From Globodera rostochiensis (taxonomy: Eukaryota > Nematoda > Chromadorea > Rhabditida > Heteroderidae): a stretch of DNA of 64,000 nt. A model generated the notes under the pieces. That model made no database searches, had not been told where the DNA came from, and worked only from the letters and a program-made list of their open reading frames with translations. The stretch's first letter is position 1. Each line of letters starts with the position of its first letter. The position numbers and the translations under genes were made by a program. Of the stretch, positions 48,403 to 59,700 are shown piece after piece. The DNA lies in contig JAEVLN010000008.1 in NCBI GenBank assembly GCA_018350325.1, positions 3,243,794 through 3,307,793 of the forward strand, written 5' to 3'.

Positions 48403-50112
48403 ATGTCCGAGTCCGATTCATCGAAGAAAAATATGGGAACCGAAAAGGAAAACACTCTTCCTGTCGTCAACACATCCAAGCAGTCCAATTCCGCGGACAG
48501 TGAGGAGAAACGTCTTCAGAACGAAGTTCGTAGTCGCCTCAATCGGCATTTGCTTTGGCCAAAAATGATCAGAACAAACTGCACATTCTGTTTTTGTTGA
48601 AAATTCGAATTCTGACAACAAAAAATGTCCGTGGCATTCCATTTGACGTGAGAACATAAAACCCGAATTGTTTTAACGCAACAAACTCGCGTTAAATCGA
48701 ATGGATAGGGGGGGGGGACCTTTTTGCTACAGTTTTCGGATTTAACCCCCTCAAAAAGCACCTACAAATTTATTTTCAGATGCAGGCGAAATTCGAGTCC
48801 CTGCAGTCCAGTTCCACGGACACTGAGGAGAACTGTCCTCAAAACGAAGTGCGTAAGTTTGCTCAATTGGAATTTTTTGATGCAATTTAAGACACCAAAA
48901 TATGTAAATTTGGTGGACTAATGACACTGAATAAGACCTGCCGGAATCTTTCTTTCACGTTGCCTTTTTAAAAGGAAACAAAATTGTGGACACTCTTAAC
49001 AAGTCAGGACCGGGGAACAGAGTTTCAGTACAAAAATATACCGAGAACGCATCTCTGATGTGTAGACGAACCCGAATCTGACAACAATAGATCCATGGCA
49101 TTCCATTTGAATAAGAACAAACAAAATGTCGGCCTGTTTCAAAAGCAAAATTCGCATTTATTCTCGAATTGACCTTTTTGCTACGCCATTCGGATTTTAC
49201 CCCCTCAAAAATCACCGACAAATTATTTATTATTTTCAAATTCAGGTGAAATGCCTTTGCAGCGATGGCGACGTAATGGTGCCGCTCGCATTGATGCCTC
49301 AATGCAAAGTGTTCAAGGAAATGGTTCAGGTCTTTGGGGGGGGGGTCAACGTGTCGTTCAGAGAAGCGCACATTTTCTGTTTCAGAATTGTGACAGTGGG
49401 ACGGAGTTTCACATTCAGGAGAAGCTTTCCGTGGACACTTTCAAAAAAGTGGTCACGTGGATGGAACATCGTGCTGGTGCGTTCGGTTGGGCGTTGGGTT
49501 GGATTTGGGCAAAAAGTTTATTGGAAACGTTTTAGGCAAGGACGAGCCGACAGTTGAAACGGTACAACTTCCTGGACATGGCCATGCACATTTTCTGGCA
49601 TTTTTATTTTTAGGACCCGAACACGCACGAGCGTAAATGGTTCACATTGGACGACTTTGAGACCAAATTCTTTGAGGTCTGCATTTGATTTTGCTATTTT
49701 TTTTTTTATCAGTGTCCTCTCAAATTTTCGTGTTTTTTTCCGTGAATTTTTTTCGTTTGTTTTAGCCTTGGCCCGTGACTTTTATTTTTTGTCCCTCTTT
49801 TTGCAGATGGACGCGAAAGAGTTGATCAACAACATTTTGCCCGCGTGCAGCTTCCTGCAAATCGAATCGTTGGTAAGTGAACCGAAGCGACATCGGCGGG
49901 GAATTCTCCGAATTTAACCAATTTTTGTGAAGTTCAAAAAAAATGAATTTTCCCAATTTTAGTATCTGTACGCCTGTCAGTCGATGGCCGCTGTGATAAA
50001 GGACAAACCGCTGGAGGAGCTGCGCCAATTGTTGGTCGTCGGTGGGCAGCGTGTGCTGAGCGAGGAGGAAATGGCCAAAATCCGTACGAAGAATGCGTGG
50101 TGCGCGTACTGA
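48403..50112 (+). CDS. SKP1-related protein (copy B)
   Basis: Paralogue of 6369-7611 in opposite orientation. ATG at 48403 gives MSESDSSKKNMGTEKENTLP, with ADSEEKRLQNEV at the exon 1 end. Further exons: VKCLCSDGDVMVPLALMPQC (about 49245-49328), VDTFKKVVTWMEHRAG (about 49385-49477), DPNTHERKWFTLDDFETKFF (49613-49675), MDAKELINNILPACSFLQIE (49807-49872) and YLYACQSMAAVIKDKPLEEL...AKIRTKNAWCAY (49962-50112, TGA). The region following exon 1 contains a partial repeat of the exon 1 end and flank (about 48780-48855; the donor there, GAAGTGCGTAAG, looks better than GAAGTTCGTAG at 48525), so the functional 5' structure is uncertain. The helix exon differs more from copy A than the C-terminal exons do. 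Confidence 0.8.
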
Positions 50113-51025
50113 GACGGCGGATTTGATTGAATGGCATATGGACGATTTTTGTTTCATTTTTTGTTGATGTTGGCTCCCAATTCCGCGTGAATGTTTCACG
50201 AATCATTACTTTATTTGCTCATTATTCCCCCTCTTTCATTGAACAGTTTTTGTGGGTGTTCGTCTTCGTCTTATTGACCCCTCTCAACATTATGCGCCTT
50301 TGGTTGGTGTCTGTTCCGTCCTTTTGTGACAAAGCAATCCAATAAAGAGAATTTTGTGTCGTTCAAAGGCTCTACTTACTGCTGAATTGGACTCGCAAGG
50401 GGTCAGCAATATTTTTAGAACTTCCATGGCCTCTTAATTTATAAAACACCCAAGAAAATAATCGATTTTTTCTCCAGAATTTCCAAACATTAATTTAGTA
50501 AGAAATATTCAAGTTTGCGACGAAATCACTTGTGAAGATTTTAGAGGGTTTCTGAGTGGTTTTGCTTCAACTATTAAGAAACAAAGCCGACTGAATCGCC
50601 ACTTTTTTATTAAACCGTAATTAGATCCGAATAAATTATAAATATTATTCCTCAAGCTGGGCAAAAATATTCATTTTTAGTCAACTTTGACCACCCACAG
50701 CTTTCTTCAAAGGGGGGCTACAAACCGAACTAGCGATTAGCAAAAAAAAATTTTAAGAAATTTTTTGGGGTTGATCATAGTGAAAGGAAGCGAGTGATTA
50801 CGCTGGTTGGAAGTGTACGGTTAAAACGCGACATAACAGATCAGTAGGCTCAACTAACAACAAATCACTGATCAACTAACAACAAATCACTGATCAACTA
50901 ACAACAAATCACTGATCAACAACAATAAATCACTGATCAACAACAATAAATCACTGATCAACAACAATAAATCACTAAATCATCATTTTTTATTTGGTCC
51001 AAATCCTCCAATGGGCTTGCGATTG
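50113..51025. other. Spacer between convergent SKP1 copy B and GH32 gene
   Basis: AT-rich, with a tandem repeat at 50848-50985 and otherwise no recognised element. AATAAA at 50343-50348 could serve as a polyadenylation signal for copy B. Confidence 0.4.
50848..50985 (+). repeat. 21/22-bp tandem repeat (CAAC...AATCACTGAT)
   Basis: Three units of CAACTAACAACAAATCACTGAT-type, then three variants with CAACAACAATAAATCACTGAT. It lies just downstream of the GH32 stop codon. Confidence 0.8.
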
Positions 51026-52196
51026 TCAGATTTGCTGAAGGTATGCTGATTTGTGTGCCTTGTAGTTCAGATACCACATGCTGGACTCCTTGAGCATCCG
51101 TGGTGCACTTTTCACCTAAAAATGGCAATTTCTCTAAAAATCGAGACTTAATGAAATTCAAATACACAACTCTGATCAATTTTTTTCACAAGGAACAGCG
51201 GTTAACCCTAAATTGTATCTACATAGCTTATTGTTGGTTGATCTGACTTGATAAAATCCTAAATCCATCAACCAATTGATCAGGACCAGATCAATCAATG
51301 CCTTTAAAGTAGAGTAGGTCGGGACCGGGATTTTGGGGAAAAACCGGGACCGGGATTTCAGAGAATTTAAAACCGGGAATTTAATAGGGGATAAAACCGG
51401 GAATTCCCGGTTTTTTTCCCGGTCCCGGTGAGACCCGGGACTGAGGTACTCGTTTGTACTTTTTTTCAGTACCTTAGTCCCGGAACCGGGAAAAATGACC
51501 CACCCTACTTTAAAGGCAAATCGATTTTAAATTGAATTTTTTTAAACTTGAATATTAAAAATCTATTTGGAAATCAGCTACTATAGATGCTAATCAGATG
51601 TTGAAGTTAACCAACTTACTTCCACAGTTCCTTTTTCTAGGCTTGCGTCAGGCAAGCGAATGGCTCCCGACCATCGGCCGTCGTCCGCAAAATATTCGAC
51701 CGTGTTCAAGTCGATAAAAATGTGCATTTTTGTCGGCATGGCATTGTAGACCACCAGACGTTTGTTGCTTGTCAGCCTGAACACAGCGATCAGCAGGTGC
51801 TAATGAATAGTATTGATCGGAATTTTGACGAAAACAAAAAACTGACCATGCCGTCGGCGTTATTAGCTCGATGCCGTTGTTGTCAATCCGGAACTCCAAT
51901 TTCTTGCCATTTGTGTGGGTTGGCGTCAGATGCAACTCAAATGTCTCCTCTCGGCCGTTGTCCCAACCGAACTTGAAGACGAGTTCGGCCTGACCCTTCA
52001 CCAAATGCAATTGTTGGCCTTTTCTGAAATCATTTAAAAATTTATGCTTAAAGAGTTAGAGTTACATAATTATAAGGCATTTTTACTGCCGATTTTTGGT
52101 ATAATTTTTAATTTAAATATTTTTGAATTATGTCGCAATCTTAGGCTATCTAAAAAAATATTGTTTAACGCAAAGACGAAATTTAAATGAAAGTCA

Positions 52197-52229
<33 letters not shown>

Positions 52230-55200
52230 AAATTTTAAAAAAAAAAAGTATTTAGGGACTGAAAACAAAACCGACGTTATGACATGTGGCTGCTTTTTTT
52301 CCCTGAGAGAAGCCAACTCCGGCAATGGTCGGACCATCAAATATTGTCCATTTTCTGACAGAATAAATTCCTGCAAATAAAACCAATTAAATTACATTAT
52401 TATAATAATTAAATTTAACTTTTATTCAAAAATTTTCAACATTATTATTTAACGCCTGGCATATTGACTTAAAATGACTGCTATTTTGTTTAAATAAATT
52501 AGAAAAAAAAATTGGGTTTTAAATTATATTTTTTAATCAAAAATTTGACATTAATTTTTATTTAAAAATATTGCCTTAGGCAAAGTGTGCGACGTTGCGC
52601 CGACCCAACTAATGTCGGTGATCCAACCGATGAGGTACGTTCTGCCGGATTGTTTGTCGTAGAAGCCCTTAAGGACGGAATGCCAAACATTTAAATTTTT
52701 GAAAAATATTTTATTTCCCATCCCCAAAAATACCTACTTGGTACGCAAAAGAGCCACCAACAAAGTCCATCTTTTGCTCAAATCTGTGCTGAAACTTTCT
52801 TCCATCAAAATGCCCAACAAATAGTGGATTCATTCGCTCTCTGAAACATTGCTTTTTTTGATGGTTAATTTTTGATCGAAAACATTGTTTTAAAATTTGA
52901 AAGAGAATAAATTTGTCTAAAAGTTTTTTGTTGAGTCAATTTTGAAAAATTTGCCGAGTTTTTGTTTTGCTGAAGGCAGTGAGTGCCTTCCCGGACTCGG
53001 CATGCCATTCATCTACCACATTTAAAGTTGGTCGGGACCGGGATTCCGACCGGGACCGGTTCAACATGCTGGTCCCGATTCCGGCTTTCATGGTCCCGGT
53101 CAATCCCGGTCCCGACTTTTCCCAAAAATCCCGGTCCCGACTTTCCCCAAAAATCCCGGTCCCGACTTTTCCCAAAAATCCCGGTCCCGACGAACTTTAA
53201 ACCACACCTACCGTCCTTCAGCGTCCTTGCCAAGTACGGAAGATGAGCCTTTGTCGGACACGTATGACAACACCCATTCCGTGTTCGCGTTCAGCGGGTC
53301 GCCCATGGCGATCAATATGGGGCATTCGCACATTCGCAGCCCATCCCGATTGTCCTCATATAAAATGCCCTAAAATTCATCAGAGTTTAAATTTGTTAAA
53401 ATTTAATTTTAAAATAAAAAAACAACATTTTTTTTTGCTTTTGCTATGTTTTTGCATTTACCTAACCTGATATTCCCAATCACGATCAAGCTGATCCACT
53501 TGCTTGTTCTTGTTTTTGTACAACAACACAACACCCGCCGACCAATCCTTTCGTTCAACTCCAACAGTCATGTAGTAATAGCCTGAATTAATTGATCAAG
53601 TTTTCCACCACATTTGTGCTTTAGTTTTTTGTGATCTGGAACGATCTGACTGATCAGATCATCGATTAATGAATTTTGGATCAAGACTAACTAGGGTTGT
53701 CGGTTCCAACCCGGCCTCAATCCGTAGAACCGTGGGGGGAGGGGGGTTTAGTTTGGATAACCGAAAAGTTTTAATTCGAATAACTAAAAAATTCCCAAAA
53801 ACTGACAACCCAAGGCTTCGATAATGATTTAATCATGTGATTTAATGAATAATATTAATTAATTAATTAAAATACCCTAAAAAAACGCACCTCCTGGCCC
53901 AAGAAACACAACTGGGTCATGGAAACTATTTCCAAGTGGAGGATCAACGGTTGGGAATCTTTCAATGACTGTTTTATGCGTTGTCCAGTCCGGACGGATT
54001 AAACCCTAATTTGGAAGAAAAAATCAAAATAAAAAATAAAAAATCACTAAATTAATAAATATTCGGACCTTTGTCGTCACATATTGTTGAACTTCTCGCC
54101 ATGGATTTTCAGCCACTGTGCTACTGGAAAAATCAGCTGAAAATTTTGAGAATTTTAAAGATAATTAAAATATTTAACTTTTGAAAAAATTGTTAAGGTC
54201 GCGTTAACTTTCAAAATTTGACTTATAATTAAAGGGTCAGAAAACATAGATTGATGTCAGGGGTGTCGAGGAAGAGGCCAAATGTTTTTTTACATTTTTG
54301 AATTTGAAAAATAAATGTCATCCAATTTAAGCAAATTTTAATCCATTCCAATTAATTAGGTAATTAAGCATTAATTAGTTAATTAATTAGCGGACGGGCC
54401 CTTACCAATTCGTTGGCTCCAAAACACGCCTAATTCGCCGTTGGGCAAATTGATTGAAGAGCCGGTGAAATGGCCATTCCCGACGTCAAAGTGCACCAAA
54501 TTCGGGGGGATCATGAATATTGGCAGATGAATCCAATTGATCAAATCTTTGCTGACAGCGTGGCCCCAGTGCATGGTGTACCTCAACAAATTTGTTTTTT
54601 TTTTTTTAATTTTATTTTACAATTTAAAATTAAAAAAAAAATTAAATTTTTACCATCGTACAGAGTGTGGAAAGTGTTGATAGAACAAATGGTACAGTCC
54701 ATCGGTGGACCTGTTAAATCCACACGGGTCGCTGGTCCAGCCTAAAATTTAAAAATTTTTTTTTTGTAAAAATAAAATTCATTTTTTTTAAAATGAATTT
54801 TTAATTATTTAACGGATAGCTAACCAAATGGAGCCCGGAAATGGTAGCTTCCCTCAAAGCTGGGCAATTTGGCTTCTTCTCCGATGAAAAGTATGCGAAT
54901 GCCTTCCTCCAGAACCTGTAAAAAAAAAGATTTAAATTAAAATACAAAATTTTAAAAATAAATTGAATAATCGGACACGCAATTACTGAGCTGACTTTAA
55001 AAGATCAATTTATGTACATATGATGTGATTGTTAAAGGTTGTTCATCTAATTGCTGTAATTATTAACTCAAGAGTTGGAGGGGGGGGGGAGGGTATTTAA
55101 TTTTCAAAAACAAAAAACCAACCGTTTTTGTCTCGAACACATAAACCAACGACGTCTGTGTGGTTTCTGTCCATGTCAGCGTGTAAGCACCTGCTGCTTT

Positions 55201-55551
55201 GTCGTCAATTTCGATGAAGTCGTGCCAAAAGTCGCTCGTGTACTGCTTGCACTCGGCAATAAGCTGTCCGGACTGCTCCTCAATCGTTCCGGCTTCAGTT
55301 GGCGGGCACAAATACACTTTGGCGATCTGGTTAACGAATAAAAAAGTGCGCATTCATGGCTCATGGCACAGAAACCAGACTTCGCCCTCTTTGGCAGGTC
55401 GAACCCACACATGCAATGTGCTAGCATCGTGCAGCAACACGTTGACCAGACGTACACCTTCAGTGCCGTGGACCACAAACAGTGAGGTGGCAAACAGAAG
55501 GGCAAGGAGCGATGGCAACAACAGCATGTTTTTGGCACTGGCACTTGGCAT
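51026..55551 (-). CDS. Glycoside hydrolase family 32 (invertase/fructosidase), secreted
   Basis: GH32 enzymes hydrolyse sucrose or fructans. The start at 55551 has a signal peptide (NMLLLPSLLALLFATSLFVV). Exon order: STLHVWVRPAKEGE|IAKVYLCPPTEAGTI (short intron 55322-55377), IRILFIGEEAKLPSFEGSYH (about 54860), WTSDPCGFNRSTDGLYHLFY (about 54710), HWGHAVSKDLINWIHLPIFM plus GHFTGSS (54383-54580), SFHDPVVFLGPGG (about 53890), YYYMTVGVERKDWSAGVVLL (about 53560), LRMCECPILIAMGDP (about 53310), a C-terminal beta-sandwich (51615-52025), and TGA at 51026-51028. The three catalytic acids fit D in SDPCG (family WMNDPNG), D in FHDP (family RDP) and E in ECP. The family is known in cyst nematodes as a horizontal acquisition from bacteria. 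Here it has about 14 introns. Confidence 0.88.
51310..51507. mobile_element. 198-bp palindromic miniature element with perfect 8-bp TSD
   Basis: It begins TAGAGTAGGTCGGGACCGGG and ends GACCCACCCTA. The flanking octamers are both CTTTAAAG (51302-51309 and 51508-51515). The body is GGGACCGGGATT/AATTCCCGGTTT words. It sits in the last GH32 intron. Confidence 0.82.
52199..52228 (+). repeat. G30 homopolymer in GH32 intron
   Basis: Thirty consecutive G's, the longest homopolymer in the window (C30 on the transcribed strand). The length may vary with sequencing. Confidence 0.85.
53033..53195. mobile_element. Palindromic CCGGTCCCGA miniature element
   Basis: TTGGTCGGGACCGGGATT opens and AATCCCGGTCCCGACGAA closes, with three CCCAAAAATCCCGGTCCCGA repeats between. 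The edges ATTTAAAG and CTTTAAAC match 6/8. It is the same sequence type as 51310-51507 and lies in another intron of the same GH32 gene. Confidence 0.6.
53700..53812. mobile_element. Possible palindromic miniature element (TAGGGTTGTCGGTT ends)
   Basis: TAGGGTTGTCGGTT on the left and AACTGACAACCC on the right are inverted with few mismatches. No matching flanking octamer was found. It lies in a GH32 intron. Confidence 0.45.
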
Positions 55552-56722
55552 TCAGCAGGAGGAATCTGAAAACTTTCGTTGGAGAGAAGTGTGTGTGCTG
55601 TGTGTGCTGTTGTGTGAGTGAATTGTGTTAGAATCGGCGAGCTTAAATATGACCATTTTGGCATTGCCATTCAGCGAGTTTACAATTTCATGTTCATGTC
55701 GTCGGATTTCCTAGGACTGCTTGCCACACCACTGAATTTAGTGGCATGATTTTGAATAGTTTTTGGATCAGTTTTGAGAGGGGGGGGGGGGGGGTCGGCG
55801 GTACCGATTTGCATTTTTGATGCAATTTGTAAAGAAAAATGGTCCAAAAACTGCACGGCGGAAGGGCGAAAAAATGATCAAATAAATTGGGAAAAAATCA
55901 AAATTTTGAGATTTCAAAATTTTCCGGAATCCGGACTTCCGGACATTTTTTTGGAAGCCGGAAGTCCTTTTCTTTTTTATGTTTTTTTGTTGAACGAATG
56001 CAACAAAAAATGTTTTTTTTCTTTTCCTCTTTTTAAATGACTCGCAAAAAAAGGGCGAGCGCACTGTTGAGAAATGCCTTTTTAAAAAGCAAAAATATGG
56101 CAAAAATTTTTAATAAAAATGATTTTTTTTTTTGTGCGTTGTATTTTAATCAATTAATAATTAATGTCCGGCGGCGGCACTGATTTTCCCGTGAATATAA
56201 ATTCATGCGCAACATTTTTACAGTATAAATAAAAAATTCCAGCTAATATTCTTATGCAATTAATTAAACTACTTATATAAAGATTGGACTTGAGGGACCA
56301 ATCGAGAATCTCGAAAAATCTCGATCAAGAGCTTTTGACCGAGAATCTCGATCGATCCGGTCTCTATTAATCCCAACCACAAAATGTTAACTTAAATTTT
56401 AATGAGCAATTCTCGAATGGGCCGGGCATTTTAAAACCCATTTATTGGCGTATTTTTAAATCCATCTTCCTGCAGGTTCTCTATGTGTTAGAAGTCAAGA
56501 TTAAGCGAATTGGGACTTTTGGAAAACGAAATTAAATCCCCCGAATATTAATCTAAATTAAATTTTTGGAGGGTTTCGTGAAACGAAATTTTCTTCGAAA
56601 GACTACAAAATGTGATTAATTTTGAACATTAATTATTTATTTTCCATTTTGAGGGCCATTAAGTTGACACATTTCCATTTGGGGGCCATTTTCTCATTTT
56701 AAATTAATAACAAAGCACAAAA
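55552..56722. other. Divergent promoter spacer between GH32 and UGT genes
   Basis: It contains a G14 run followed by TCGGCGGTACCGAT at about 55781-55807, CCGGAATCCGGACTTCCGGAC palindromes at 55922-55970 and GATCGAGA/TCTCGATC palindromes at 56296-56362. No open frame is convincing. Confidence 0.5.
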
Positions 56723-59700
56723 ATGTTACGTTGTATTATGCCGTCGGCGGTGTCCATCATTACAATAATTATTATATTAATTAATCTTTTTGTGCCTTCG
56801 GCAATTGCATTGAAAATATTATTTGTGCAGCCAAACTACTCGTACCTGCGAAGTCATTTTGGGTTTGCCTTGAATTTGGCCAATTTTTTGGCCGAAGAAT
56901 GTGGCCACAAAGTGGTAATAATAAATTATTTTGTTGTTGAAATGATTAAAATTTAAAACAATTATTTTTAGCATATGTTGGTGCCAATAAGGGACGAGAA
57001 TGGAAAGCTTTTGGACAAAAGCGTTGAAGCTCGTCTGAACATTCGTTATTTTAGTGCCGAAAATCATACAATACCGCAAAAAGTAACGGTTAAACAAGAC
57101 AAAATATTGCCAATAGACAACATTTTTATTGGTAACATTTTTTAGAATTAAAATTAGGTAATTATTTTTATTGTATTATTAAAATATTTTATATAAAAAT
57201 AAGCATGAAACTCCACCGTCTCATTAGCTTAAAGTGAGAGTCCTTTTCATAACATTTCACAATCAATCAGTGGTTGGTAATGAATTCACCAGGATGATTT
57301 AAATTTTTACAAATCCCGTCCCCCAAAAATGGGCACGGGTTAGAAAAGTTCTAAATTTTTTTGTTCAGATTTTTTGACTAGAAAATCCCGACTCCGGTTA
57401 TATCATAAATCCCGAATCCGTCACAATATTTCAAATTGCCGTTCTCAAATATTCCGAATTTTTAATAAAATATTAAATTTAAATTTGAAGTTTTAAGTTT
57501 AATTATTTGATTATCTAAAGAAGAAAAAGCTTTTAATAAAATGGTAAAGCTTTTCAGAGATTGAATATATAGATGTAAATTTACAATATTTTTATGTATA
57601 AGTTTCATTTGCTAATTCAAAATTAATAAAAAAAACATTTTTCATAGAAATTATCGGCGATTTGGCACTGATGGACAAATTAAAAGCCGAAAAATTTGAT
57701 GTCGGAATTGGGGAGGCATTTTTTTTGACGGCGTATTCATTGGCAATTTTTCATATTTTACAAATTCCGGCAACAATTGCCACACACTCACAGCCAATGT
57801 GGCCTATTCATCTTTATTTGCTTGGCATTTTGGGCAAAATGAAGGCGGGCAATTTGCTTAGTGAGTAAATAAATAAACTTTTTTTTAAATTAAAATTAAT
57901 TAGCTTTATTTACATAAAAATATTTTTTTAAATTAAAATTAATTAGCATTATTTAATTTTTTATTAAAATTAATCAGCATTATTTAAATAAATAACTTAA
58001 ATTGGCATTATTTATAAATATTATAACTTTTTTTAAAATAAAATAAATTAGCATTATTTAAATAAATGAACTTTGTAATTAAAATTAATTAGCTTAAATA
58101 AATAACTTTTTTTAAATTAAAATAAATTAGCTATTATTTAAATAAATTTAAAATTAAAATTAATTATTATTTAAATAAATAATATTTAATAATAATACAA
58201 TAATAATATTACAATTTATGGCTGAATATACACAAATTTGAGAGTTTTAGTCGGCCTTCCATCAATTCCAAAATTGGCGAACAAAATAATCAGTAATTTA
58301 CACGGGCACAAGCGTGCGGAGAAATTGGAAGAATTTTGGGCAATTTGTGTCCAACAAACATTGGAAAGTATCAAAGAACATATAAATCAGGTACAAAATA
58401 AAACAATTAAAGTCATTAGATTTGCTAGGATTTATATGCACTTAAAAGGGCAAAAATATGCATTTTTTAAACAATTTTTTGCCAAAATATGCTTCAAAAT
58501 CCTCTAAAATATGCTAATTTTGTTTTTATTGCATTTTTTTTGTTAAAGAATTTTAGTCAAAAAAGTGCCAAAATATGTAAAATAAAAACACCAACGTAAC
58601 TAACTAACAACCACTTTTTTGAGCTAATTAGAGCGAACTTTAATTGGATTAAAAATTCTAGTCATTAGGGATGTGATTTTGATTGCTAAAGAGTGCCAAT
58701 TCGGGTAATTAAAAATTGTGTGGTAAAGAAGAATTATGTTTTTATTATTTTAATTAAAAAATGAACTATTCGCATTACTTTTGACATATTTAATAGTTTT
58801 TAATTTGTTGGCTCTGAAAAATATTAAAATTCCTTGTCGAAAAATGTTTCAAAATTTCTTATCAATTTAAGAAAGAATTTTTGTACCCAAAAACTGTTTT
58901 TGAAGCGACTCATTTTCTATAAAAAAAATTTCCTTTAACCTTCTTCACTCACTCTTTAAATATGAATATTTTAGCTTTATAAAAAAAACTCTCAAGATAT
59001 TTTATATATAAAATTTAAACATTTTTAAAATTTCTCCCGTTCACATTTAAATTGTAAATTAAACAATTAAAAGGACCCAGACTATCATTATAAAATTAAT
59101 TAAACATTTAAATTGTAAATTAAACAATTAAAAGGACCCAGACTATCATTATAAAATTAATTAAACATTTAAATTGTAAATTAAAAATTAAAAGGACCCA
59201 GACTATCCGTTCATAGTTCATTAATTAATTAAACTTTTAAATTGTAAATTAAACAATTAAAAGGACCCAGACTATCATTATAAAATTAATTAAACATTTA
59301 AATTGTAAATTAAACAATTAAAAGGACCCAGACTATCCGTTCATAGTTCATTAATTAATTAAACATTTAAATTGTAAATTAAACAATTAAAAGGACCCAG
59401 ACTATCATTATAAAATTAATTAAACATTTAAATTGTAAATTAAACAATTAAAAGGACTTTAAATTGTAAATTAAACAATTAATTAAACATTTAAATTGTA
59501 AATTAAACAATTAAAAGGACCCAGACTATCATTATAAAATTAATTAAACATTTAAATTGTAAATTAAAAATTAAAAGGACCCAGACTATCCGTTCATAGT
59601 TCATTAATTAATTAAACTTTTAAATTGTAAATTAAACAATTAAAAGGACCCAGACTATCATTATAAAATTAATTAAACATTTAAATTGTAAATTAAACAA

